Shown in pieces: positions 53,973-64,000 of a stretch of DNA of 64,000 nt. Source of the DNA: Thiohalocapsa sp. (GTDB lineage Bacteria; Pseudomonadota; Gammaproteobacteria; Chromatiales; Chromatiaceae). The first letter of the stretch is position 1, and each line of letters opens with the position of its first letter. Where the stretch lies: positions 46,514-110,513 of the forward strand of contig JAIPFF010000011.1 of the NCBI GenBank assembly GCA_021736785.1. The letters are read 5' to 3'. The notes beneath the pieces are model-generated. The model was not told the origin of the DNA and did not search any database. It worked only from the letters and a program-made list of their open reading frames with translations. A program made the position numbers and the translations under genes.

Positions 53973-55160
53973 TCAGCCACGGTCGAGATCGGCAAGTATG
54001 TTGCGTGCCACGTTGCGCTGGTCTTCGTCGCCGTCCTCCAGCACCCGATAGAGCAGCGCGCGCGCCGCCGGGATGCTGCCGTCGGCGCGGAACTCGTTGG
54101 CCCGCCGGATCAGCGCCTCGACATGGTCGGCCACCGGTGCACTCGCCGGCTCGGCGTCGGCCTCGTCGGCTTCTTCGGCCTCGATGGCATCGAGCTCGGC
54201 TTCCATTTCCTCGTCGGTCATCGGGCGGAAGCGCCCGGGCTCGTGGAGATCCGCGCCGTCGATGTCGCCGCCGACGAGCGTGTCGCCGCCGGACTTGGCG
54301 CCCGGTGCCGGAGATCGAGCAGTGCCGCCGGACCCGCCCGGACCGGAGTCGGGATCGGGATCGAAGTAGAGATCGTCTGCGTCGTCTTCGTCATCGGCCG
54401 CGTCGTCGACGTCCTTTCGGAAATAGCGCGAGGCAAGGATGCCCACCTCGAACAGCAGCCACATGGGAATTGCGAGCAACGTTTGGCTGACCACGTCCGG
54501 CGGCGTCAGCAGCATGCCGGCGACGAAGACGCCGACGATGACGTAGGGCCGCTTTTTGCGCAGGCGCTCCGGCGTCGTTGCGCCGACGGCCACCAGCAGC
54601 ACGGTCGCGATCGGGATTTCGAAGGCGATGCCGAAGGCGAAAAACAGCTTCAGCACGAATTCGAGATAAAAGGCGATATCGGGCATCTGCGCGACGCCAT
54701 CCGGCGTCACCGACGTGAAGAACCCGAAGACAAGTGGAAACACCACGAAGTACGCGAACACCATGCCCAAGTAGAAGAGCACGATGCTCGATGCCAGCAG
54801 CGGCATTGCGAGGCGCTTCTCGTGGGTATAGAGCCCAGGCGCGACGAATGCCCAGAACTGGTACAGGATGTAGGGCATCGCGATGAAGACGGCCACGACC
54901 AGCGCCAGCTTGAACGGCGTCAAGAAGGGCGAGGCCACCTGTGTCGCGATCATTTGCGAGCCTTCGGGCAGCTGCGCACGGATCGGCTCGGCGACGAAGG
55001 TGTAGATCTCGTTCGCGAACGGGAACAGGACCAGGAAGACCAGCAGGATCGCCACCACCATGTGCAACAGGCGGTCGCGCAGCTCCATCAGATGGGAGAT
55101 GAACGGCTGGTCTTCGCCCAGGCCGTGCTCGGTTTGTCGTTCGGATGCGGGCGATTTCAT
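53973..55160 (-). CDS. tatC: Twin-arginine translocase subunit TatC with long acidic C-terminal extension
   Basis: 395 residues; typical TatC proteins are ~250. Residues 1-250 are a normal TatC with six membrane helices, [13 protein letters not shown] and [16 protein letters not shown]. Residues 250-395 are extra: an acidic linker ([12 protein letters not shown], then [21 protein letters not shown]) followed by [45 protein letters not shown], which resembles the FimV C-terminal TPR-like module. TatC binds twin-arginine signals at the inner membrane. The extension would be cytoplasmic. Confidence 0.93.
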   Translation of the reverse strand: MKSPASERQTEHGLGEDQPFISHLMELRDRLLHMVVAILLVFLVLFPFANEIYTFVAEPIRAQLPEGSQMIATQVASPFLTPFKLALVVAVFIAMPYILYQFWAFVAPGLYTHEKRLAMPLLASSIVLFYLGMVFAYFVVFPLVFGFFTSVTPDGVAQMPDIAFYLEFVLKLFFAFGIAFEIPIATVLLVAVGATTPERLRKKRPYVIVGVFVAGMLLTPPDVVSQTLLAIPMWLLFEVGILASRYFRKDVDDAADDEDDADDLYFDPDPDSGPGGSGGTARSPAPGAKSGGDTLVGGDIDGADLHEPGRFRPMTDEEMEAELDAIEAEEADEADAEPASAPVADHVEALIRRANEFRADGSIPAARALLYRVLEDGDEDQRNVARNILADLDRG

Positions 55161-55272
55161 CGCGCGAGTGGCCGTGTTGAAGTCAGGGGCGCCGTCGACA
55201 GGCGGAGAACCGCGCGCCGGCTAGCGGCGGGCAGCGGCGTTGGGCGTGAAGCGGCCGCTCGGGCCGCGGGGC

Positions 55273-55662
55273 TCAGGCACGATCGCCGGTCTTCGAAGCG
55301 GATTCCGAGCCTGACCCGGACCGCGGGCCGGCGTCGCTTTCGGCGCCCGGGCGCCCGGGAGGCGTCGAGGCGCCGGCGTGCTTGTCGGCCGCGCGCTTGC
55401 CGGTGTCCTTGGGGCTCAGGCTGCCGTCCTCTTCGAGGATGGTCTCGAGGGGGTTGCTCTCGGCCTGCTTACGCAGGATCTCCTTCAGCTCTTCGGCCCG
55501 GATCTCGCGGTCGATCTCGTCCTTGACGGACGTCAGGGCCCGGCGTGCGCGCCCGGCCCAGAGGCCGGCGGTGCGCGCCACCTTCGGCAGCCGCTCCGGG
55601 CCCAGCACGAGCAACGCAACCACGCCGATCAGGATCAGCTCGAGGGCGCCGATATCGAACAT
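55273..55662 (-). CDS. tatB: Twin-arginine translocase subunit TatB
   Basis: 129 residues. [40 protein letters not shown] is diagnostic (short membrane helix, GPERLP turn, amphipathic helix). The ~60-residue acidic tail is low-complexity ([14 protein letters not shown]). Follows tatA by 27 bp. Confidence 0.95.
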   Translation of the reverse strand: MFDIGALELILIGVVALLVLGPERLPKVARTAGLWAGRARRALTSVKDEIDREIRAEELKEILRKQAESNPLETILEEDGSLSPKDTGKRAADKHAGASTPPGRPGAESDAGPRSGSGSESASKTGDRA

Positions 55663-55689
55663 CGCGGCTTTCCGGCGCTATCGCGTGCG

Positions 55690-55947
55690 TCAGACCTTGC
55701 TCTTATCCGCCGGCTTCGCGGCCGCCGGGTCGTCCTCGGCGCTGCGCTCGGCCTTCGCCTCTTCGATCTGCTTGGTCTCGTCGTCGCCCTTGCCCTTTTC
55801 GCCGTCGCCCATCGCGGACCGGAAGCCCTTGACGGCGCCGCCCAGATCCGAGCCGATATTCTTCAGCTTCTTGGTTCCGAACAACAACAGCACGATCACC
55901 AGCACGATCAACAGCTGCCAAATACTGATTCCACCCATGCCCATCAT
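55690..55947 (-). CDS. tatA: Twin-arginine translocase subunit TatA
   Basis: 85 residues; the start could also be three codons later (MGGISIW). One membrane helix ([15 protein letters not shown]), then [21 protein letters not shown], the TatA amphipathic helix, and a charged tail. TatA oligomers form the translocation path. First gene of tatABC. Confidence 0.95.
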   Translation of the reverse strand: MMGMGGISIWQLLIVLVIVLLLFGTKKLKNIGSDLGGAVKGFRSAMGDGEKGKGDDETKQIEEAKAERSAEDDPAAAKPADKSKV

Positions 55948-56124
55948 GACCTCCGCGACGGGCCTACCGACGAACGGCCCGTCAATAAAACATCTGTATC
56001 GTGGAGCGCGGAACGACCGCCGCCCCGCCCTCGGAACAAGCCCGTACAGGGGGTCCCGGCCCGCGCGAATGCGCGATCATACCTTAATCGTGTGACGGTA
56101 TGCAGCGTCTCGCGATGCCTGCCG

Positions 56125-56442
56125 TCAGCGCGTGCGGGCGGCCTTCTCGTCCAGGCCCGACAGCCCGAAGCGCCGATCGAGCTCCGCCAGGACGTCATCG
56201 GGATGCAGTCCCTGCCGAGCAAGTAAGACCATGGAATGAAACCAGAGGTCCGCCACCTCGTAGACAATTTTGTCCGCCTCGCCGTCCTTGGCCGCCATCA
56301 CCGTCTCGGTGGCTTCCTCGCCAATCTTCTTCAGAATCGCGTCCAGCCCCTTGGCGTAGAGCTTGGCGACATAGGACGAGTCGGGATCTGCCTGCTTGCG
56401 CTCTTCGAGCACGTCCGCGAGGCGGTTCAGGATGTCGGACAT
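56125..56442 (-). CDS. hisE: Phosphoribosyl-ATP pyrophosphatase
   Basis: 105 residues. [47 protein letters not shown] and [15 protein letters not shown] are the HisE signature with its acidic metal ligands. It hydrolyses PR-ATP to PR-AMP in histidine synthesis. hisI, normally adjacent, is not found here. tatABC follows on the same strand. Confidence 0.95.
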   Translation of the reverse strand: MSDILNRLADVLEERKQADPDSSYVAKLYAKGLDAILKKIGEEATETVMAAKDGEADKIVYEVADLWFHSMVLLARQGLHPDDVLAELDRRFGLSGLDEKAARTR

Positions 56443-56504
56443 AGTGGCTCCGGTGAATCTCGACGATGGGTGGCGACCGCTGGAGTGCGGCTGACGGCGC
56501 TCCG

Positions 56505-56774
56505 CTAAACGAGCGCCACGCGGCCCAAGCTCTGCGGCGCCTTCGCGAAGCGGGCGTCACGGGTCAGCACGGGACAATCCAGCGCCTCGGCCAGCGCCAG
56601 ATAGGCGGCGTCGTGGGCGGTCAAGTTGTTCCTATGATCCCACAGGCGAGGCAGCAGCACGGTCTGCGGCCAGCGCTCGATGGGCAAATCCGAAAGGTCG
56701 CGAAGCGCGAGGCGGGCCTTCAGCAGCCGATGCAGGTCGTCCGGGACGTTGCGCAGTTGGTTGTTCTTGGACAT
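56505..56774 (-). pseudogene. VapB-VapC (FitAB-type) toxin-antitoxin collapsed into one in-frame fusion
   Basis: 89 codons. The first ~23 residues (SKNNQLRNVPDDLHRLLKARLA) match the start of a ribbon-helix-helix antitoxin of the FitA/VapB kind. The rest ([51 protein letters not shown]) is the C-terminal two-fifths of a PIN-domain toxin, with the two late catalytic aspartates in TAHDAAY and TRDARF. The toxin N-terminus, with the first catalytic Asp and the Glu, and most of the antitoxin are absent. Probably inactive. It sits inside the his cluster, between hisA and hisE. Confidence 0.75.
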
Positions 56775-56904
56775 CCGAAAACGCTAGTCGCATGCAAAAC
56801 GCACGTCAACCCCGGCACAGTCACGGTCCGCGCGTGCATGCGAGATGGCGGAGAAACGTGGGTACCCAGCCCGGCGTGACATGCACCCCGACCAGGTCCG
56901 GGGC

Positions 56905-57639
56905 TCAGGCTTCTCCGTCCGCAATCCGCTGCCCCTCGGCGAAGTCGAGGGTGCCCTCGTAGATGGCGCGGCCGGTGATGGCGCCGATGATGCCGCTGTC
57001 GGCGACGGCAACCAGCGCGCGGATGTCGTCGAGACCGGTGATGCCGCCGGAGGCGATCACGGGCACGGCGATGCCGTCGGCCAGGCGCTTGGTGGCCTCG
57101 ATGTTGCAGCCGCTCATCATGCCGTCGCGGCCGATGTCGGTGTAGACGATGGCGTCGACGCCGTCGCTCTCGAAGCGCCGCGCCAGGTCTTCGACGCGGT
57201 GGTCGGTGACCACGGCCCAGCCGTTGATGGCCACCTGGCCGTCCTTCGCGTCGAGGCCGACGATGACATTGCCGGGGAAGGCGTGGCAGGCGCGGCTGAC
57301 GAATTCCGGCTCTTTCACGGCCTGGGTGCCGATGATGCACCAGGTCACGCCGCTGTCGAGGTAGGCCGCGATGGTGCGCTCGTCGCGGATGCCGCCGCCG
57401 ACCTGGATCGGCAGGTCGGGATAGGCCGCGGTGATGGCGCGGATGGCGTCGCCGTTGACGGGCTCGCCGGCGAAGGCGCCATTGAGATCGACCAGGTGCA
57501 GCCGGCGCGCGCCGGCATCGACCCAGCGCGCGGCCATTTCCACCGGATCGTCGGAAAACACGGTCTCGTCGTCCATGCGCCCTTGGCGCAGGCGCACGCA
57601 TTTGCCGTCTTTGAGGTCGATGGCGGGAATCAGGAGCAT
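56905..57639 (-). CDS. hisA: HisA, ProFAR isomerase
   Basis: 244 residues from ATG 57639. TIM barrel with [51 protein letters not shown] strand (here [13 protein letters not shown]), [14 protein letters not shown] and [14 protein letters not shown]. It isomerises ProFAR to PRFAR. The 282-bp gap toward hisB and the missing hisF are notable. Confidence 0.96.
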   Translation of the reverse strand: MLLIPAIDLKDGKCVRLRQGRMDDETVFSDDPVEMAARWVDAGARRLHLVDLNGAFAGEPVNGDAIRAITAAYPDLPIQVGGGIRDERTIAAYLDSGVTWCIIGTQAVKEPEFVSRACHAFPGNVIVGLDAKDGQVAINGWAVVTDHRVEDLARRFESDGVDAIVYTDIGRDGMMSGCNIEATKRLADGIAVPVIASGGITGLDDIRALVAVADSGIIGAITGRAIYEGTLDFAEGQRIADGEA

Positions 57640-57921
57640 GAACGCGACTCCGGTTTCAAACGGTTGAACTATATCGGGAAATAGAAAGTGCGTGCGGTAC
57701 GGGCCGGCCGGCGCTGCTGTCCGAGAATCGGCGCCCGGACGGCATCGCCGAGCGCAACCGAGCTTCGATTCGGCACCCGATTTCGGCACCGGATACCGGC
57801 GCACGCACCGGCACCGTTCAGCGGCGCCGGCGCACCGAGGCGACGTGTGCGCACGAAAAAGACCGGCCGGCACGCCCGCGGCATGCCGAGGACGGCGCCT
57901 CAACCTGCATGCGATGCCCGG

Positions 57922-58527
57922 TCACAGCGATCCTTTGGTCGACGGCGTGATACCGCCCATGCGCGGGTCCGGCTCGACGGCCATCCGCAGCGCCCGGCCG
58001 AAGGCCTTGAAGACGGTCTCGGCCTGGTGGTGGGCATTGTCTCCGCGCAGGTTGTCGATATGCAGCGTGATCGCCGCATGATTGACCAGCCCTTGGAAAA
58101 ACTCCCGAAACAGGTCGACATCGAAGCTGCCGATCGCGGCGCGGGTGAAGTCGACCTCGAAGGTCAGCCCGGGCCGGCCGGAGAGGTCGACGACCACGCG
58201 CGAAAGCGCCTCGTCCAGCGGCACATAGGCATGGCCGTAGCGGCGAATGCCCTTTTTGTCGCCGAGCGCCTTGGCGAGCGCCTGGCCCAGGGTGATGCCG
58301 ATGTCCTCCACCGTATGGTGGGCGTCGATGTGCAGGTCGCCGTCGGCCGCGATGTCGAGGTCGATCAGCCCGTGGCGGGCGATCTGGTCGAGCATGTGCT
58401 CCAAAAACGGCACGCCGGTGCTGAACCGGGAGCGGCCGGTGCCGTCCAGATCCAGCGACACGCGGATTTCGGTCTCCAGCGTGTTGCGTTCGATCTCTGC
58501 GGTGCGATGTGCTTGCTGCTCGCTCAC
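57922..58527 (-). CDS. hisB: Imidazoleglycerol-phosphate dehydratase
   Basis: 201 residues. [60 protein letters not shown] and [15 protein letters not shown] supply the manganese ligands. Monofunctional, without the phosphatase domain of E. coli HisB. hisH, usually next, is absent; the 282-bp gap to hisA has no readable gene. Confidence 0.96.
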   Translation of the reverse strand: MSEQQAHRTAEIERNTLETEIRVSLDLDGTGRSRFSTGVPFLEHMLDQIARHGLIDLDIAADGDLHIDAHHTVEDIGITLGQALAKALGDKKGIRRYGHAYVPLDEALSRVVVDLSGRPGLTFEVDFTRAAIGSFDVDLFREFFQGLVNHAAITLHIDNLRGDNAHHQAETVFKAFGRALRMAVEPDPRMGGITPSTKGSL

Positions 58528-58597
58528 GATGGTCTCGGTCAGCGGAATTTCGGTCGATTGTAACAGTGAAACAGGGCCCGGCGGCGCGGACGCGTGC

Positions 58598-59035
58598 TCA
58601 AGTCTCGAGCCAAAAGGTCACCGGTCCGTCGTTGACCAGCGAGACCTGCATGTCGGCGCCGAAGCGTCCGGTGGCCACCGCGCCGTGGGCGCCCTCCGCG
58701 CGCGTCACCAGCAGTTCGAACAACTGTTTCCCCTCGTCCGGCGGCGCGGCGGACGTGAAACTGGGGCGCGTGCCCTTTTTGGTGTCCGCGGCGAGCGTGA
58801 ACTGGGGCACCAGCAGCAGCCCGCCGCCGATATCGGCAACGCTACGGTTCATCCTGCCCGCCTCATCCGGAAAAACCCGGTAACCCAGGATGCGCTCCAG
58901 AAGCCGCGCCGCCCGCTGCGCGTCGTCGCCCTTCTGCACGCCGACCAGCACCAGCAGTCCGCGTCCGATGGCGCCGATCGTCTCGCCGTCGACGTCGACC
59001 CGGGCCTCGGAGACCCGCTGCAACAGCCCGATCAC
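58598..59035 (-). CDS. dtd: D-aminoacyl-tRNA deacylase
   Basis: 145 residues from GTG 59035. [36 protein letters not shown] at the start, the catalytic [17 protein letters not shown] and the cis-proline motif [11 protein letters not shown] at the end. It removes D-amino acids from tRNA. Located between hisB and pip on the same strand. Confidence 0.95.
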   Translation of the reverse strand: MIGLLQRVSEARVDVDGETIGAIGRGLLVLVGVQKGDDAQRAARLLERILGYRVFPDEAGRMNRSVADIGGGLLLVPQFTLAADTKKGTRPSFTSAAPPDEGKQLFELLVTRAEGAHGAVATGRFGADMQVSLVNDGPVTFWLET

Positions 59036-59176
59036 GGCAGCCAACCGGCGCGAGCATGCGGCGCCGAGGCGCCCGCCCGGACCTTGCGGAGAGGCTGCTT
59101 GCGCGGCCCTCCGGGCCAAAAACCGGCACGGTGCATCCGGACTCGCGGCGGACGCGCCGAATATCTCGACACCTCC

Positions 59177-60166
59177 CTACCCGAGCACATCGGCGAAACG
59201 GTCCGTGGCCGCGATCAGCTCCGCGGCGATGCCGGGCTCGAAGGCGGCATGACCGGCGCCGTCGACCAGCCTGAAGTCCGCCCCTGGCCAGGCGCGGTGC
59301 AGCTCCCATGCCGAGCGCAGCGGGCAGATCAAGTCGTAGCGGCCGTGGATGATGACGCCGGGGATGCCGGTCAACCGGTGGGCGTCGCGCAGCAGTTGGT
59401 TGTCCTCGAGGAACGACTGGTTGACGAAGTAGTGGCATTCGATCCGCGCCAAGCTCAAGGCAAGCCGATCGTCCGCGAAGGCATTGCGGATCCGCTGGTC
59501 CGGCAGCAGTGTCGCGCAGCGCCCTTCCCAGATGGACCAGGCCTTGGCGGCGGACAGCATGGCCTCGTCGTCGTTCCCGGTGAGCAGGCGGTGGTAGGCA
59601 CTCACGGGATCGTCCTGCTCGGCCTGCGGGATCGGCGCCAGAAAGTCCTGCCAGTAGTCGGGAAAAATCCAGGATGCGCCCTGCCGGTAGAACCAGTCGA
59701 TTTCCTGCGGGCGGCACAGGAAAATACCGCGCAGCACCAGTGCGCTGACCCGCTCCGGGTGCGTTTCGGCATAGGCCAGCGCCAACGTGGAGCCCCAGGA
59801 GCCGCCGAAGACCAGCCAGCGCTCGATGCCGAGCATGTCGCGGATGCGCTCGATATCGGCGACCAGGTCCCAGGTCGTGTTGGCATCCAGGCCGGCGTGG
59901 GGCGTCGAGCGCCCGCAGCCGCGCTGATCGAACAGTACGATGCGGTAGCGCTCGGGATCGAAGAATCGCCGGTGCGACGCCCCGCAACCGGCCCCGGGAC
60001 CGCCGTGCAGGAAGACCGCCGGAATCCCGTCGGGGTTACCGCACTCCTCCGCGTACAGGCGGTGACCGTCGCCGACATCCAGGCGGTGAACGGCATAGGC
60101 CTCGACGGGCGGATAGAGTGGATCGCGATCCGTTGACGGGGGCTGTCGGCTTGTTTGATGGGCCAT
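59177..60166 (-). CDS. pip: Proline iminopeptidase
   Basis: 329 residues from ATG 60166. Alpha/beta hydrolase: oxyanion HGGPGAGCG, nucleophile GGSWGSTLALAYAE, Asp in HGRYDLICP and His in GAGHAAFEP. LFDQRGCGRSTPHAGLDANTTWDLVADIERIR matches the family. It releases N-terminal proline from peptides in the cytoplasm. Confidence 0.95.
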   Translation of the reverse strand: MAHQTSRQPPSTDRDPLYPPVEAYAVHRLDVGDGHRLYAEECGNPDGIPAVFLHGGPGAGCGASHRRFFDPERYRIVLFDQRGCGRSTPHAGLDANTTWDLVADIERIRDMLGIERWLVFGGSWGSTLALAYAETHPERVSALVLRGIFLCRPQEIDWFYRQGASWIFPDYWQDFLAPIPQAEQDDPVSAYHRLLTGNDDEAMLSAAKAWSIWEGRCATLLPDQRIRNAFADDRLALSLARIECHYFVNQSFLEDNQLLRDAHRLTGIPGVIIHGRYDLICPLRSAWELHRAWPGADFRLVDGAGHAAFEPGIAAELIAATDRFADVLG

Positions 60167-60576
60167 GCTATCGCTTGGGCAGGTTGATGCGGAAAAAAAG
60201 CGCTTTTTGCGCAACGCCGTGGACGATATTCGATACCGCGGCATGGTTTCGTGTAGGGAATTTCTGACGACGTGCAGTGGTGATTTATCACAAAAGTTCT
60301 GTGCGGCATGCGCCAAACTTAAACCGTCGCCAGCAAGGATGCACCCACGGAAGACCGCCGACGGACCCCGGCACCGCGGACCAACCAACCGATCCGGCGA
60401 CATCCGCCCTCGGGAACGGACACCCGGGGGCCCTCCCCTCAACTGCAGAAACAGCGATCGAACGCCCGGCCGCACGAAGGCGGCGGCGTTGAATTCCCGC
60501 GCCCCGCAGGCAACCTCCCATGGCCCACAAATGAGCGCAAAGGCGCCCTCGATAGGCCGCGTCCGTGCATCGCCGG
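60167..60576. other. 410-bp gap between slyX and pip
   Basis: No gene is visible. On the minus strand a short GCGC-AAAAA-GCGC stem followed by TTTTTTT lies 30-45 bp upstream of the pip start; it is a weak terminator- or attenuator-like element. Other sequence is GC-rich with no clear signal. Confidence 0.4.
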
Positions 60577-60834
60577 TCAGTAGTGCGGCGGTTTCACATC
60601 GATGGTCTGCTCCCGCAGTCCTTCCGCCATCGAGGCCACGAGATGGCGCAGTTTCTCGATCTGCAGCGATTGCGCATCGAGGGTGGTGCGCTGGCGCTCC
60701 AACACCAGATTCAGGTGGCGGATCTCGTCCTCTTGGTAGGTCACGCGCATTTGCAGGTCTTCGACGGCCGCCTCGAGGGCGGACAGCGAACCGCTATCGG
60801 GCGCCGCGGGCGCGGACGGACTGTCGTTACTCAC
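60577..60834 (-). CDS. slyX: SlyX family protein
   Basis: 85 residues: a predicted coiled coil (ALEAAVEDLQMRVTYQEDEIRHLNLVLERQRTTLDAQSLQIEKLRHLV) ending in the characteristic KPPHY. Function unknown; in E. coli it neighbours slyD. The DUF255 gene lies 12 bp upstream on the same strand. Confidence 0.93.
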   Translation of the reverse strand: MSNDSPSAPAAPDSGSLSALEAAVEDLQMRVTYQEDEIRHLNLVLERQRTTLDAQSLQIEKLRHLVASMAEGLREQTIDVKPPHY

Positions 60835-60846
60835 CGGCTGCAGCCC

Positions 60847-62943
<2,097 letters not shown>

Positions 62944-63187
62944 CGAATGCGTCCCTTTTCAGGTCGGATTGCCGTCGACAGTGACGGCGCGGGGGCGGGA
63001 TTTCCAATCGGGCTCCGCCGATGCTGCACGGAATGGTCTTGCCGGAGGCCGGCGCGAGTCGCAAAGCGGCGCGGATCGAGTTGGGCCTGCCGCTCGGTTT
63101 CGAGCGCTCATCGCGGCGCTGATGCACGGCGAAGGCAAGAGCGAAACGACGTTCCTCGGGTCGCCGACAAATCCTAGTCGAGCCCGT

Positions 63188-63343
63188 TCAGGACCGATCC
63201 TCCAGGCCATGCCAAGCGCGAAGGACAACGATGATGTCGTCGTGTAGGCGATAGCGAAGAAGGTAAGCCCGCTGACCGAACGGGACTGCCAGCTCTCGAT
63301 CTTGACGCGCTCTTAATCTGCACTCGAAAAGTTTGCTAAGTGA
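63188..63343 (-). pseudogene. C-terminal fragment of a RelE/ParE-type toxin
   Basis: On the minus strand, ending at the TGA complementary to 63188-63190, the frame reads RARQDRELAVPFGQRAYLLRYRL, HDDIIVVLRAWHGLEDRS. This is the usual end of a ParE/RelE-family toxin (PFG...YLLRY, then VVLRAWHG). The upstream 50-60 residues of the toxin and any antitoxin are not recognisable, so only a remnant remains. The 244 bp between it and the DUF255 start show nothing else. Confidence 0.55.
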
Positions 63344-63460
63344 TTGTTTTGTATTAGAACGCCTCTTTTTCTGTCTGATACGAACGCCGACTACCGTTCA
63401 GTAAGTGCTTGTCTTTCCGAGATATGCCGATTTGAAATTAGACGGCTTTTCAGCCTAACT

Positions 63461-63850
63461 TCAAGTGCTTTTCTCCTTGCTTAAGAGATCCGCAATTCGC
63501 CCCAAGTCGTTGACTCCTTCATAGCCAGTGGGCTGCGACAAATAATCCTTCATTGATTGCTCGATCCTACCGACCAATGCTTGGTCTTCGGTAACGAATC
63601 CCAGTGGTATCGGAACCCAGGTTCTGGGTGGAACAACGTGGAACAGGACGACAGCGAAGCATCCGCGGTAGAGAAGCAATTCGACATCACCGTCGCAATA
63701 GCCCTCCACGTACCCACGCAAGACTTGCCTGAAATCCTTGAATTCACTCAGCCATCGCTTTGCCGCTCTATCTTCCTTTCCGTTCAGGGGCAGTCTCAGC
63801 GACAGATCGAACGTCTTCTGTTTGGAATTTGCATCAGTAGATAGTCCCAA
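63461..63850 (-). CDS. Hypothetical protein in AT-richer DNA
   Basis: 129 residues from a TTG start. I do not recognise a family. The sequence is soluble and mixed alpha/beta (FDLSLRLPLNGKEDRAAKRWLSEFKDF, GDVELLLYRGCFAVVLFHV). Codon use is visibly less GC-rich than neighbours, in line with recent transfer. It lies between the toxin remnant and the IS630-type start. Confidence 0.5.
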   Translation of the reverse strand: MGLSTDANSKQKTFDLSLRLPLNGKEDRAAKRWLSEFKDFRQVLRGYVEGYCDGDVELLLYRGCFAVVLFHVVPPRTWVPIPLGFVTEDQALVGRIEQSMKDYLSQPTGYEGVNDLGRIADLLSKEKST

Positions 63851-63951
63851 TACCGTACTAATGCAGCACTGCTAAAATTGTGAGACTATTTCTAGATATA
63901 TTGGATAAGATACTGACCAGAAATATTTTCTCTGATCAGAGGTCGTCGTTC

Positions 63952-64000
63952 ATGCCCCGCCACGCCGCCACCCCCGTGCGCCTTTCGGATAAAGATCGTC
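63952..64000 (+). mobile_element. Start of an IS630-type transposase gene (runs off the window)
   Basis: ATG 63952, with AGAGG ~9 bases upstream, begins PRHAATPVRLSDKDR, which resembles the first residues of IS630-family transposases. Only 16 codons are in the window, so the call is tentative. The surrounding AT-rich bases and toxin remnant fit a mobile-element insertion zone. Confidence 0.4.

Overview
The window is high-GC DNA from a gammaproteobacterium. The pairing of ispB, tRNA-Pro and rplU-rpmA-obg-proB, the hisB/hisA/hisE-tatABC block, pcm-rhodanese beside waaA, slyX and dtd all point that way. The molybdenum gene set and an Rpn/DUF4351-type remnant would suit a Chromatiales-like sulfur bacterium, but that placement is inference. 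Most of the window is ordinary chromosome. The only clear mobile-element sign is the first 49 bases of what looks like an IS630-type transposase at the right edge, next to an AT-richer patch (63.2-63.95 kb).

Layout. 0-6.3 kb: the 3' part of a Na+/H+ antiporter, a LuxR-type response regulator whose partner histidine kinase is wrecked, then small envelope proteins (LprI-like, SH3, an L,D-transpeptidase with a duplicated domain, a lipoprotein). 6.4-11.2 kb: an HNH remnant, a CPBP protease and a MacAB-like efflux system with separate ATPase and permease genes. 11.3-19.9 kb: molybdenum locus (modE, modD, mop, modA, modB, modC), interrupted by a truncated nuclease gene and a phosphatase/kinase-like pair. 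20-30 kb: metallophosphoesterase, tRNA-Pro(CGG), ispB, rplU, rpmA, obg, proB, pcm, rhodanese, isochorismatase-like hydrolase. 28.9-46.8 kb: LPS/surface-glycan region with waaA, several GT4 glycosyltransferases, a polysaccharide deacetylase, a heptosyltransferase, an O-antigen ligase, an SGNH protein, a carbamoyltransferase-SxtJ-DUF5989 cassette, a PAP2 phosphatase and a GT39 transferase. 46.8-63 kb: housekeeping (queuosine-precursor transporter, dcd, rlpA, lytic transglycosylase, regulators, tatABC, hisE, hisA, hisB, dtd, pip, slyX) and two DUF255 thioredoxin-domain proteins.

How the parts work together. ModABC imports molybdate, Mop and the Mop domains of ModE bind it, and three copies of a shared 25-bp motif in the non-coding DNA flanking mop look like candidate ModE operators. 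WaaA, the heptosyltransferase and the GT4 enzymes would build core or outer-core sugars. The ligase, deacetylase, carbamoyltransferase and PAP2/GT39 proteins would ligate or decorate them.

The most distinctive theme is a set of deletion-scarred genes. An HNH endonuclease and a VapBC-type antitoxin/toxin pair have each collapsed into a short in-frame fusion. A histidine kinase has lost its phosphotransfer domain. An Rpn-type nuclease and a RelE/ParE-type toxin are truncated. Other points of interest are a TatC with a long acidic, FimV-like C-terminal extension, a 14-bp tandem array running into the dcd stop codon, two large perfect palindromes, and a his cluster lacking hisH, hisF and hisI in their usual places. 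I saw no CRISPR array, rRNA or prophage.
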